Positions 8,646-16,772 are shown, counted from the stretch's first letter. The stretch is DNA of 17,924 bases from Clostridium_Z sp040797585 (GCF_040797585.1 NZ_JBFNEO010000034.1:1-17924), one strand, 5' to 3'. Notes: generated from the sequence alone by a model not told the origin. Numbers and translations: made by a program.

Positions 8646-10109
8646 TTATTTTATTTCCTTTAATACATTTACTAGATACTCAAAACATCTCTCCACAGAT
8701 CCTATGCTCATATGCTCATTTGGAGTGTGAACATCATAAAGATTAGGTCCAAAGGATATCATATCTACATCTTTTAACTTTTTCTTAAATAATCCACATT
8801 CAAGACCTGCATGAAGTGCTGCAATCTCTGGTTTCTTTCCATTCATGTCTTCATATACCTTTACGAATACTTCTCTTATTTTAGAGTCTTTATCATATTG
8901 CCATTCTGGATAATCAGAAACCTCTTCAATAGTAGCTCCTACAAGGCTTACTAAAGCCTTAGTTTTATCTACTATATCTCTTTTTAAAGACTCTACAGAG
9001 CTTCTTACAGCACTACTAATTTCTATATAATCTTCAAAGGTTCTAACAACTCCTACATTGGTAGAGCTTTGAACAAGACCTTCTATATCCATACTCATAG
9101 TCTCTATTCCATTTGGCATTAAATAAAGAAGCTTTATAACCTTTTCAGTAGATGCCTTAGATAAACACTTTCCACTTAACTTATCTAAAACTTCCACCTC
9201 TAAATGTATTCCACTATCTGATGTTCTTAACTCATTCTTTATTATTTCATTAAACATTCTGATTCTTTCTTTTAATAAGTCTAAAGAACTTTTATATATT
9301 TTAATAGTTGCATCACATTCTCTTGGTATAGCATTATCCTTAGCTCCGCCATTTAGAGATAATAAATAAAGATCCATACGTCTATTTAATTTATTTAAGA
9401 ATCTTCCCATTATTTTATTGGCATTTCCTCTTTCTTTGTTTATGTCCATTCCAGAGTGTCCACCTTTTAATCCTCTAACCTTTACAACACAATCAAGACC
9501 TTCATTTAATGGCGAGTCTATGTGTTCTATAGGAAGTTTAACATGGGTCCTAAGGCCTCCTGCACAGCTTACTAAAAGCTTGCCTTCTTCCTCTGAATCT
9601 ATATTTATTAAGATTTTACCTTCTACATCCTCACTCTTTAACCCTATAGCTCCCCCCATACCTGTCTCTTCTTCAGTTGTAAGTAATACCTCAAGAGGTG
9701 GGTGCTCTATTTCCTTAGAAGCAAGAATCGCCATAGCATAAGCAACTGCAATACCATTATCTGCTCCTAAAGTCGTGTCTGTAGCATATATATAATCTCC
9801 CTCTGATCTAAGCTTTAATGGATCCTTTAAAAAATCATGGTCTGTTCCTATATTCTTTTCACACACCATATCCACATGTCCTTGTAATATAACTCTTGGA
9901 GCATTTTCATATCCCTTAGTTCCGTCTTTTCTTATGATCACATTTAAGGCTTCATCCTGAATGACAAATAACCCTAATTCCTTTGCAAAGTTAACCATGT
10001 AATCACTTATTTCTTTTTCATTTCCAGATCCCCTTGGAATTCTTGAAATATCCTCAAAATACTTAAAAACTTCAAGGTTACTCACTTTTTCTAACACTCT
10101 ATTTTCCAT
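8646..10109 (-). CDS. pepD: Aminoacyl-histidine dipeptidase PepD (M20 family)
   Basis: Cytosolic metallopeptidase of 487 residues that hydrolyses Xaa-His and other dipeptides, recycling amino acids. The M20 two-metal site is complete: H78 and D80 in QGHVDMV, bridging D117 in GADNG, catalytic E147 followed by E148 in TEEETG, D171 in INIDSEEEG, and the C-terminal HTPNEHM histidine near 461. Length and motif spacing match E. coli PepD. The start is the ATG at 10109: AAGGAG (10118-10123) lies eight bases upstream. An upstream in-frame GTG at 10118 overlaps that ribosome site and is rejected. It appears to be a single-gene transcript, with an extended -10 promoter and its own 3' hairpin. No regulatory motif is evident. 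Confidence 0.95.
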   Translation of the reverse strand: MENRVLEKVSNLEVFKYFEDISRIPRGSGNEKEISDYMVNFAKELGLFVIQDEALNVIIRKDGTKGYENAPRVILQGHVDMVCEKNIGTDHDFLKDPLKLRSEGDYIYATDTTLGADNGIAVAYAMAILASKEIEHPPLEVLLTTEEETGMGGAIGLKSEDVEGKILINIDSEEEGKLLVSCAGGLRTHVKLPIEHIDSPLNEGLDCVVKVRGLKGGHSGMDINKERGNANKIMGRFLNKLNRRMDLYLLSLNGGAKDNAIPRECDATIKIYKSSLDLLKERIRMFNEIIKNELRTSDSGIHLEVEVLDKLSGKCLSKASTEKVIKLLYLMPNGIETMSMDIEGLVQSSTNVGVVRTFEDYIEISSAVRSSVESLKRDIVDKTKALVSLVGATIEEVSDYPEWQYDKDSKIREVFVKVYEDMNGKKPEIAALHAGLECGLFKKKLKDVDMISFGPNLYDVHTPNEHMSIGSVERCFEYLVNVLKEIK

Positions 10110-10176
10110 ACCTCTCACTCCTTAAATAATAGATGATAATATATATAAATTTCTGTTTATATTCTAAATTAAACTT

Positions 10177-10185
10177 ATTATAACA
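10177..10185 (-). promoter_or_regulatory. Extended -10 promoter of pepD
   Basis: On the minus strand TGTTATAAT is an extended -10 (TATAAT at 10177-10182, TG at 10184-10185) lying 68 bases before the pepD ATG. The -35 is weak, which an extended -10 can compensate for. Confidence 0.5.
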
Positions 10186-10470
10186 GAAAAACCTTAACTA
10201 GTATATAGTATTTAAGTAATAATATAACACATAATCTAATGTGTTTCATAATAAATTTCATGATATCTTCTTCAACTCTAGTTCATTATATCACTTCCAT
10301 CAAATTTATGTAAACATTTTCTATAAATCTTATAATTAAATTTATGAAAATATAAAATTTGATTATCTTTTATATTTTCAATATTCATTACTTAAATAAT
10401 ATTTAAGTATCCCTTAAGAACTTTCTAATAGTAATAATATAAAATAAGATCAATATTTAGAATAATCATT

Positions 10471-10573
10471 ATAGGGTTTTTGATTCAAAACTTATCTTAT
10501 TCACTACTTAAACTCTAAGGTTTTAAAGGATTTAAGTACATGTATAAGTTAAGATTCAAGCTAAAAACCCTAT
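10471..10573. repeat. Palindromic repeat family 1, single-core copy
   Basis: A 103-bp imperfect palindrome running from ATAGGGTTTTTGATTC to GCTAAAAACCCTAT. It lies in the opposite orientation to the 2355 copy and has one core where that has two. Both ends continue with TA (TATAGGG and CCCTATA). It folds as one long hairpin with mismatches. Confidence 0.85.
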
Positions 10574-10750
10574 ATAACTTAAAGCTTAGTTCTAAATACC
10601 ATAATATACATCTATATTATATAAAAAAATAAAAATTCACTTTAGCATATATATATTATTCATATATATTGATTTTATTCCTTAAAATACATAATATGAG
10701 TATAAATTTGAATTCACTCTAAAAACTCTCTAATATTTTAGGTTAAAGTA

Positions 10751-10853
10751 AAAAGGACTGTGGCACAAAGAATAAAAACTACAACATATTGTATTAGATT
10801 TTTAAATTCTAAAACAACATATTGTGGTTAGATTTCTTAAGTCGACAGCCCCC
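10751..10853. repeat. Palindromic repeat family 2, copy 2
   Basis: A diverged copy of the 4851 element: AAAAGGACTGTGGCA at the left, GACAGCCCCC at the right, and CAACATATTG in each arm (10782-10791 and 10815-10824). It lies about 125 bases past the stop of the minus-strand kinase at 10979, so it could act as its terminator. Confidence 0.75.
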
Positions 10854-10978
10854 TATTACTCTTTTCTTTTATATAAATTTACTACACGGCATCTTAAATT
10901 ACATCTCTCTAGCATTATCATAGTATATTTAAAGGTTAAATTTAAATAAGCTGCATTTATATACTTATCATATCATAG

Positions 10979-12733
10979 CTATATGTCAGATAATTCTATC
11001 TTTCTTTTATCCATGTCCAAACCTCTGATAAGTTCTTCACACTCAATGTCACTAAAATTTATAGGTAAAGCTATAATAAACTCTGTTCCTTGATTTTCTT
11101 TACTTATAACCTTTATGCTTCCATTATGGAGCTCTACAAAAGACTTAACTATGGCAAGCCCTACTCCATTACCATACTGACCACAGTTATTATGAACTTT
11201 AACGTATCTATTAAATATTGTGCACAATTTATCTTCACATATTCCTATTCCATTATCCTTTACACTTATCATAACCTTATCTTTTTCTCTTTTTATATTA
11301 ACTATAATATTTCCACCACGATGTGTAAACTTTACTGAATTAGATATTAAATTTAATATTATTCTCTCTATGACATCTTCATCAAAGGTAGTAATGATTT
11401 CTTCCTCTTCTGTATCGAATACAAAATCTATATTTTTAGAAGTTATATAAAGAATCAATGAGTCACAAATATTCTCTACAGTATATACTATATTTCCCTT
11501 AGTCTTGTTTAACTCATAGTATCCACTATCTATTTTAGATAAATCTATAATATTATTTAAGAATTTAATAAGTCTAAAAGTATTATTTTTTATAACTTCA
11601 AGATATTCCTTCCTTTTGTTTTCCTTAAGATTTTCCTGTTCTAGTAATTGAATAGAGCTATTTATTACATTTAAAGGAGTCTTAATATCATGGGATACAT
11701 TAGTAAAGAACTCCATTTTAAATTTATCCTCTTCTATTAACTTTTTCATTTTCTTATTTTCTGTTATATCCCTTATAGAACCTACTGCTCCATTAAAATC
11801 ATTATAATATCCTCTCTTATTCTTAAAGCTCATTTCAAGATTAATATTATCATTCTTGTGTGTTCTCCCTACAACCTCAATATCAGAATATGTAGCCTCT
11901 CCCCTTAAAAAATATCTTGAAAAATCTATATATATAAATCTCTGTATATTATTCCATATTATATCCTCTAAATTATATCCTAAAATTTCTATGGAAGAAT
12001 CACTAACAAAGGTAAAATCTCCATTTTTATCTATCTCGAATATAATATCTCTCTGACTTGATATTATATCTTTAAGCCTTAATTCTTTATGTTTAATTTC
12101 CTGTTCTAAATCTACAATCTCTAAGTACACCTTTTCTAAGTTTAATAACCCAAGCTCTATAAAAAATTTCACTTGAAGGAATATACTTAACATATATAAT
12201 AAAGGTAAATATCTCTCATTTAAAGAAAACATAGGGAAAATTATAAAATAGATTCCTACTAGAATCACAGTAACTATAAAATTTTTAAATATTTTAGATT
12301 TTATATCTATGCTCATTAATATTATGCCTTCATATATAAATAATGCTCCCATAATGAATACTGTTATATTTATTAAAGATTCAGACTTACTTTCGAACAC
12401 TAAAGCTATAAAAAATATAATATACATTAAGTAAAAAATATACTTCTTCCACTTTGATAGATATCCATAAAAGAATTCATCAATTAGATATATAAGAATG
12501 TTATAACTAATTATGTTAAATCCACCTCTAATAGAATTAAGGGTGTAACTCTCTTTAACCCACCCGTAAATAATGAATATGCTTATGAGGTGAGCAAGTA
12601 TCCTAAAAATTATTATTTTTTTACCCAATAAAATAACCTTGTCTTTATTTATCATATTTATGTATATAAATACTAAATATATTAAAATTGAACTCCAAAT
12701 AGAAATTAAAACAGGTATCTCTAACCCCCTCAT
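10979..12733 (-). CDS. Orphan sensor histidine kinase with multi-helix membrane sensor and PAS domain
   Basis: Sensor kinase of 584 residues. Roughly the first 200 residues form six to seven membrane helices of no family I can name with confidence. A short coiled linker leads to a PAS domain (about 223-328, ending GSIRDITENKK), HisKA with H348 in FFTNVSHDIKTP, and HATPase_c with an N box (LNLISNSVKF), DNGIGI and GNGVGLAIVK. The catalytic half closely resembles the kinase at 5121-7145, including the ERIILNL block and a C-terminal tail ending KIELSDI. No response regulator is adjacent; Spo0A is a plausible target (inference). I use the ATG at 12733, six bases from GGAGG at 12740-12744. An in-frame GTG at 12739 abuts that site and is too close. 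Confidence 0.92.
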   Translation of the reverse strand: MRGLEIPVLISIWSSILIYLVFIYINMINKDKVILLGKKIIIFRILAHLISIFIIYGWVKESYTLNSIRGGFNIISYNILIYLIDEFFYGYLSKWKKYIFYLMYIIFFIALVFESKSESLINITVFIMGALFIYEGIILMSIDIKSKIFKNFIVTVILVGIYFIIFPMFSLNERYLPLLYMLSIFLQVKFFIELGLLNLEKVYLEIVDLEQEIKHKELRLKDIISSQRDIIFEIDKNGDFTFVSDSSIEILGYNLEDIIWNNIQRFIYIDFSRYFLRGEATYSDIEVVGRTHKNDNINLEMSFKNKRGYYNDFNGAVGSIRDITENKKMKKLIEEDKFKMEFFTNVSHDIKTPLNVINSSIQLLEQENLKENKRKEYLEVIKNNTFRLIKFLNNIIDLSKIDSGYYELNKTKGNIVYTVENICDSLILYITSKNIDFVFDTEEEEIITTFDEDVIERIILNLISNSVKFTHRGGNIIVNIKREKDKVMISVKDNGIGICEDKLCTIFNRYVKVHNNCGQYGNGVGLAIVKSFVELHNGSIKVISKENQGTEFIIALPINFSDIECEELIRGLDMDKRKIELSDI

Positions 12734-12909
12734 AGACACCCTCCTTCACTTACAATAATTTCCTATGTCGTTTATTGTCTAACAAGTATATTTTACCACT
12801 TTTTTTAGTAAATAAAAACGATTTAAGTAAAATTTTATTACTTATAACAAATTATTTATATCTATTAAAAATATTATATTAAATTTTTATAAAAACTTTA
12901 ATATAAAAA

Positions 12910-12948
12910 AGACTTTACTAAGTTTTATGTAAACTCTAAGTAAAGTCT
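12910..12948 (-). terminator. Intrinsic terminator, minus strand
   Basis: AGACTTTACT (12910-12919) pairs with AGTAAAGTCT (12939-12948), with an inner AGTTT/AAACT stem (12921-12925 with 12931-12935). Read on the minus strand it is followed directly by TTTTTTATAT, the classic U-run. It ends transcription coming from the S1 gene or from the structured element at 12986. Confidence 0.85.
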
Positions 12949-12985
12949 CTAATTTATATATGTTATTGAAAAATTTATCTGATGG

Positions 12986-13092
12986 CTAGGAACTGTAACA
13001 CCCACATCCTCTTAAAAGATGTGAGATAACAGTTACTACGCCCCTAGATTAACTCATCTAATCTTTAGATGGTTGAAAAGACACCATCTAAA
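12986..13092 (-). ncRNA. Structured element with mutually exclusive hairpins, nature unknown
   Basis: It is more GC-rich and more structured than surrounding spacers. Part one has three nested stems: CTAGG 12986-12990 with CCTAG 13043-13047, AACTGT 12991-12996 with ACAGTT 13029-13034, and CACATC 13003-13008 with GATGTG 13018-13023. Part two is a perfect 10-bp hairpin, TTTAGATGGT 13064-13073 with ACCATCTAAA 13083-13092. On the minus strand the CATCTAA arm can instead pair with the TAGATG that follows, giving a switch-like alternative. A U-run terminator lies 38 bases downstream on the minus strand. It could be an S1 mRNA 3' element, a free small RNA, or the end of a decayed IS200/IS605-type element. 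I do not recognise it as a known family; the strand is inferred from the terminator. Confidence 0.5.
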
Positions 13093-13126
13093 AGAAGATT
13101 CGTTCTATCCTAAGTAATATTTTTTT

Positions 13127-14284
13127 CTATTTAAATAAATCCTTTAATTTATCTCCAAAGATATCTCCAAGGGCTATACCATTTTCTTCATCTAAAAACT
13201 CTGAATAATCTTCTTTAGGAGTTTCTACTGCATCCTTTATGCTTAAAGATATTCTCTTATTATCCTTGTTTATATCTAGGATTTTCACCTTTACCTTTTC
13301 ATTTAAAGTTAATACATCTGAAGGTTTAACTACTCTTTCTTCACTTATTTCAGATAAATGAACTAATCCTTCTATTCCATCCTTAACTTCTACAATAGCT
13401 CCAACAGATATAAACTTAACTATAGTTCCTTCTACTACATCATTAACCTTTAACTCTTCCTGTGCAGTATTCCAAGGATCATTTATTATATCCTTTAAAG
13501 CTAGAGATATTCTGTTCTTCTCCTTATCAAAGTCTAATATGTAGACTTCTACCTGGTCCCCTATACTAACCACTTGTTCTGCTTTTACTACCCTCTTCCA
13601 GCTCAAGTCACTCAAATGTACAAGTCCCTCTAATCCTCCAATATCTACAAAAGCCCCAAAGTTTACAAGACGTGTTACTTTTCCTTTTATTTTTTCTCCC
13701 TTATTTAAGGATTTCCATAGTTCTTCTACTTTACCTTTTCTCTCTTCCTCTAGAAGTATTCTTCTAGAAGCTACAACCTTCTTATTCTTCTCATCAAACT
13801 CTATAAGTCTAACTTCTATTTCATTTCCTATAAGGGTCTTAATATCCTTTCCTCTTTCATTAAAACATTGAGATGCAGGTATAAATCCTCTTATATCTTC
13901 TACGTAAAATACAAGACCTCCTTTTACCTCCTCTTTAGGAGTAACCTTTAAAGTCTCTTCCTCTTTAAAAGCTTTTCTTAAGCTCTTCCAAGAATTTATA
14001 ACATCTACTTTCTTTTTAGAAAGTATTAGGTTTCCCTCTCCATCATTCATCTTAAGTATCATAACTTCTATAACATCATCTACCTTAGCTACCTCTTGAA
14101 GATCCTCTTCTTCATTGTATACATATTCACTCTTTGGAATTATTCCATCCTTCATGTAATTTATATTTACTATTACTTCCTTTGAAGTAACGCTTAAAAT
14201 CTTTCCCTTTACTATTTCTCCTTCCCTTAAGCTTTTTAGATCATAATCTTTTAAAAGCTCTTCCATAGACATTTCATTAGTCAT
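13127..14284 (-). CDS. rpsA: Ribosomal protein S1-type RNA-binding protein, four S1 domains
   Basis: A 385-residue cytosolic RNA-binding protein with four S1 (OB-fold) repeats at about 18-88, 105-172, 190-262 and 275-348. Repeats 3 and 4 are the best conserved (GAFVDIGGLEGLVHLSDLS and GIEGLVHLSEIS). This matches the four-domain S1 proteins of Firmicutes, which are shorter than the six-domain E. coli S1. A translation or mRNA-binding role is inferred from the family; ribosome association in Firmicutes is less certain than in Gram-negatives. The ATG has AAGGAG seven bases upstream, and a TTGAAA/TAAAAT promoter lies just before that. An acidic tail of about 35 residues follows the last domain. 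The gene stands alone; its 3' side carries the structured element and terminator. Confidence 0.9.
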   Translation of the reverse strand: MTNEMSMEELLKDYDLKSLREGEIVKGKILSVTSKEVIVNINYMKDGIIPKSEYVYNEEEDLQEVAKVDDVIEVMILKMNDGEGNLILSKKKVDVINSWKSLRKAFKEEETLKVTPKEEVKGGLVFYVEDIRGFIPASQCFNERGKDIKTLIGNEIEVRLIEFDEKNKKVVASRRILLEEERKGKVEELWKSLNKGEKIKGKVTRLVNFGAFVDIGGLEGLVHLSDLSWKRVVKAEQVVSIGDQVEVYILDFDKEKNRISLALKDIINDPWNTAQEELKVNDVVEGTIVKFISVGAIVEVKDGIEGLVHLSEISEERVVKPSDVLTLNEKVKVKILDINKDNKRISLSIKDAVETPKEDYSEFLDEENGIALGDIFGDKLKDLFK

Positions 14285-14313
14285 AATATCACTCCTTAAT
14301 ACTTTATACTTTC

Positions 14314-14343
14314 ATTTTACAAAAGACTTCTAAGTAATTTCAA
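14314..14343 (-). promoter_or_regulatory. Promoter of the S1 gene
   Basis: On the minus strand, TTGAAA (14338-14343) and TAAAAT (14314-14319) are separated by 18 bases and lie 30 bases before the S1 start codon. This fits the sigma-A consensus well. Confidence 0.6.
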
Positions 14344-14593
14344 CTTAATTACCTTAATTCTTTAAGTTTTTCTTAATTAACACTTTTTATGTTTATATAT
14401 TTAATAGAATACTATAGAATATATATATAATATCTATTATGTTTAAGAAGCGAAATATTATAACCTGTTTTATATAGTATGATATACCACTTAAAACGTT
14501 TAATATTTCAAGTAAATAAGAGATACTTAACTATTTATTGAGTTATTTTAGATTCTATAGTGTTTTTTAGTTAAATTAGCCCTATTTTAGCCG

Positions 14594-14622
14594 TTGCTAA
14601 GTAGTGTTATATACCATATAAT
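14594..14622 (+). promoter_or_regulatory. Promoter of the Ser-rich/pspA operon
   Basis: TTGCTA (14594-14599) and a perfect TATAAT (14617-14622) are separated by exactly 17 bases. Transcription should begin near 14629, inside the palindrome described next. It reads as a housekeeping sigma-A promoter rather than an ECF-sigma promoter. Confidence 0.7.
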
Positions 14623-14628
14623 TGATTC

Positions 14629-14645
14629 ATAGATAACTTATCTAT
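14629..14645. promoter_or_regulatory. Operator-like palindrome at the expected transcription start
   Basis: ATAGATAA and TTATCTAT form a perfect 8-bp inverted repeat around one central C. It starts seven bases after the -10 box, so a bound dimer would block initiation. No repressor gene lies next to it, so the regulator is unknown. Confidence 0.5.
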
Positions 14646-14689
14646 AGGGGTAACTTAATTTTTTTATTTAATATTTTTAGGGGGTGATG

Positions 14690-15346
14690 GTGATAAAAAA
14701 TAAAAAGCGCTTTTTATTTAGCCTATTCTTAATTTTTATATTCACTTTAACTAGTTATATTGACTATGAATTCTTTCCAATAAATATAAATAATACTGAA
14801 GTAGCTATGGCAAAAGGAGCAAAAAGCTCTGGAGGATTTAGGAGCTCTAGTAGTTCTAAATCTAGTTCCTTAACTAAAGCCTCAACTTCGAGTAAGTCAT
14901 CTACTAGCGGTTCTAAATCCGGATCCTTTAGTAAGCCTTCTAGTAGTAAATCTTCTTCTGGTTCATCCAGTAGTAAGTCTTCTACTAATAAGTCATCTAA
15001 TTCAAATAGTAAATCATCTACTGGTGGTTTTAAATCCGGATCTTTTAGTAGCCCTTCTGGTGGAGATTCATCTTCTGGCGGAACTAAATCAGGTAGCTTT
15101 TCGAAGCCTTCTGAAAATAATGGCTCCAATAGTTCATCTTCATCCAGTAGTGAGAAAAAAGAAAAGCGATCCTTTATACCAATACCAATTCCATTTGGTG
15201 GGGGTGGTGGATTCTTTGGAGGTCCTAGAACATCAAGGGGATCTTCTAGCTTCTTAGGTGGAATCTTCGGATTCATCATTACAATAATAATATTAATTCT
15301 AATAATAAAACTTATTAAAAAATTTATAAATAGAAAATATAAATAG
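14690..15346 (+). CDS. Ser-rich secreted or membrane-anchored protein of the pspA operon
   Basis: About 218 residues. A basic N-terminus and hydrophobic stretch form a signal peptide with likely cleavage after VAMA (about residue 40). A Ser/Thr/Lys low-complexity region of about 120 residues contains three spaced copies of a KSGSFS-[KS]-PS motif. Then comes IPIPIPFGGGGGFFGG, and a C-terminal helix rich in Ile and Leu (about 186-205) with a basic tail (KKFINRKYK) that would face the cytoplasm. No enzymatic domain is visible. It resembles the disordered Ser/Gly tail of TPM-domain proteins without the TPM domain. Three in-frame starts overlap the ribosome site (GTG 14684, ATG 14687, GTG 14690); with AGGGGGTGAT at 14679-14688 the last has the best spacing. 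pspA follows 24 bases downstream. Function unknown. Confidence 0.8.
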   Translation: MIKNKKRFLFSLFLIFIFTLTSYIDYEFFPININNTEVAMAKGAKSSGGFRSSSSSKSSSLTKASTSSKSSTSGSKSGSFSKPSSSKSSSGSSSSKSSTNKSSNSNSKSSTGGFKSGSFSSPSGGDSSSGGTKSGSFSKPSENNGSNSSSSSSSEKKEKRSFIPIPIPFGGGGGFFGGPRTSRGSSSFLGGIFGFIITIIILILIIKLIKKFINRKYK

Positions 15347-15370
15347 TAAGAATTTAAGGAGGATTTAAAA

Positions 15371-16084
15371 ATGGGAGTATTTAATAGAATATCAAATATG
15401 TTTAGAGCAAAGGTGAATAATAGCTTAGATGAAATGGAAAATCCAATAGAGTTACTTGATCAAAAGGTGAGAGATATGGAAGAGAGCTTAGGTAAGGCAA
15501 AACTTTCATCAGCACAAATTCTTGGTAATGTTCACGAAATAGAAAAGAAAATGTCTGTTGCAAAAAAAGAGTCAGAAGACTTTGATTCAAAGGTAAAGTT
15601 TGCTTTATCTAAAGGAAATGAGGATTTAGCTAAAAAAGCTCTTTCTAAAAAGCTTGAGGCTGATAAAAAATATGAATCTTTAAATAAGAGCTATGGAGAA
15701 GCTAAGGAAAAAGCTGAAGCTATAAAGAAAAATCTAAGAGCTCTTGAGGAAGAAATAGAGAAGACTAGATCTTATAGAGATGAAGCTGCTGCTAGATACA
15801 ACAATGCTGAAGCTTCAAAGAAAGTTAATGAAATTCTTTCTAACGTTCAAACTTCATCTAATAAAATAAATATAGATGACATAGAAAGAAAGATTCAAAG
15901 AAAAGAGGCTACTGCTGAAGGACTTGCAGATCTTAGAGAAGATAATAGCTTAGAAAAAGAGTTTGAAGCTTTAGAATCTCTTGATTTAGAGGCAGAACTT
16001 GAAAAATATAAAAATGGCGGTGAAAAGCCAGCTACTACATCTGAAATAGATAGTGAGCTTGAAAAATATAAAGAAAATAAATAG
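15371..16084 (+). CDS. pspA: PspA/IM30-family membrane stress protein
   Basis: A 237-residue protein, almost wholly alpha-helical and coiled-coil, with the PspA/IM30 hallmark start: an amphipathic helix (GVFNRISNMFRAKVNNSLDEMENP) followed by ELLDQKVRDMEESLGKAK. The family forms ESCRT-III-like rods and rings on the inner face of the membrane and protects or remodels it under stress. The C-terminal 35 residues carry two ELEKYK blocks separated by a Gly/Pro/Thr linker, beyond the usual core. The ATG has AAGGAGG at 15356-15362, eight bases upstream. It lies between the Ser-rich anchored protein and the Cys-cluster protein in one operon, so all three probably serve the membrane. No PspF/PspB/PspC-type gene and no Lia system genes are present. 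Confidence 0.92.
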   Translation: MGVFNRISNMFRAKVNNSLDEMENPIELLDQKVRDMEESLGKAKLSSAQILGNVHEIEKKMSVAKKESEDFDSKVKFALSKGNEDLAKKALSKKLEADKKYESLNKSYGEAKEKAEAIKKNLRALEEEIEKTRSYRDEAAARYNNAEASKKVNEILSNVQTSSNKINIDDIERKIQRKEATAEGLADLREDNSLEKEFEALESLDLEAELEKYKNGGEKPATTSEIDSELEKYKENK

Positions 16085-16094
16085 GTGATATGTA

Positions 16095-16754
16095 ATGTCT
16101 AAAGCTTTAGAGTTCATAAATAGCGAGAAAAAGCATTATGGTAAAATCTTCGTAGATGTAAGCTACGCCATAGATAATGTAACTCCTTTTCTAGATAAGG
16201 ATGTTTTAAATAAACGAAAATATGTAATAAAGTTTCCTGTAATAAAAAAATATATTGATGTTTTAGATGGTGCAGAAGCAGAAGCTAAGAAATCCTCCGG
16301 ATTTATGTCAATGTTTAAGGGTGATAAGGTTACCCCTTTAGTTGAAAGCTTTAAGAGTGATAATAGAGAAAACTTAATCCAACTAGAAAACTGTAGCAGA
16401 TGCACCTGTTTAAACTGTACTGCTCAATGTAACTTTGCATCTTGTGAAGGTTGCAGACCTGGCTCATTTATAGCCTACTGCGATCATGAAAGATATAATG
16501 TGACTAAACATGAAAACTTTACTATAGAACTTACTAACAACAGAACTGGTCGTACAGATAGATATAAAGTCATGGCCACTATGGAAGACTGTGTAGAGGA
16601 TAAAAAGTATATAGTAATACAAAATATTATGGATAATACGGATAAATATATACTTCATTATTACCCTGGAATATCTGAAGATGATTATGGTGAAATAACA
16701 GATGGTGAAGAGTTTGATACCATAGCCTCTTTATATGGAAGAGTGGATGTATAA
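16095..16754 (+). CDS. Cys-cluster protein of the pspA operon, function unknown
   Basis: A 219-residue soluble protein without signal peptide or membrane helix. The N-terminal part (about 1-98) is of unknown fold. Next comes a dense cysteine cluster: C100, C103, C105, C108, C112, C117, C120 and C129 plus H131, enough for two zinc sites or an iron-sulfur cluster. The C-terminal part (about 132-219) is beta-rich and acidic (YKVMATMED, KKYIVIQN, YYPGISEDDYGEI) and faintly resembles the small DUF1292 type; I hold that loosely. It starts ten bases after the pspA stop with an AGGTGAT ribosome site overlapping that stop, so it is translationally close-coupled. A strong terminator follows. By position it may correspond to the zinc-ribbon protein YdjG of the Bacillus pspA operon, but no homology is claimed. 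Confidence 0.82.
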   Translation: MSKALEFINSEKKHYGKIFVDVSYAIDNVTPFLDKDVLNKRKYVIKFPVIKKYIDVLDGAEAEAKKSSGFMSMFKGDKVTPLVESFKSDNRENLIQLENCSRCTCLNCTAQCNFASCEGCRPGSFIAYCDHERYNVTKHENFTIELTNNRTGRTDRYKVMATMEDCVEDKKYIVIQNIMDNTDKYILHYYPGISEDDYGEITDGEEFDTIASLYGRVDV

Positions 16755-16772
16755 TATTAAAGAAACAAAAGA

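Larger units (their letters stand above)
10186..10978. other. Long gene-free region holding one copy of each palindromic repeat family
   Basis: About 790 bp between the pepD promoter and the 3' end of the second orphan kinase. It holds a small hairpin (AACACAT 10226-10232 with ATGTGTT 10239-10245), the family 1 copy at 10471 and the family 2 copy at 10751. No credible small coding frame or RNA gene was seen in the remainder. Confidence 0.6.

Noticed and set aside
12734..12739. GTG start two codons upstream for the second orphan kinase
   Set aside because: It directly abuts the GGAGG, leaving no workable spacing; the ATG at 12733 is six bases away.
12986..13092. T-box or other known riboswitch
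   Set aside because: No T-box AGGGTGGNACCGCG motif is present, and it lies downstream of the S1 gene rather than ahead of an amino-acid gene on that strand.
14764..15279. Long minus-strand open frame opposite the Ser-rich gene
   Set aside because: It is a mirror of the low-complexity Ser codons, giving a Leu/Glu/Asp/Pro-rich product, with no ribosome site, and it lies against a well-supported gene.
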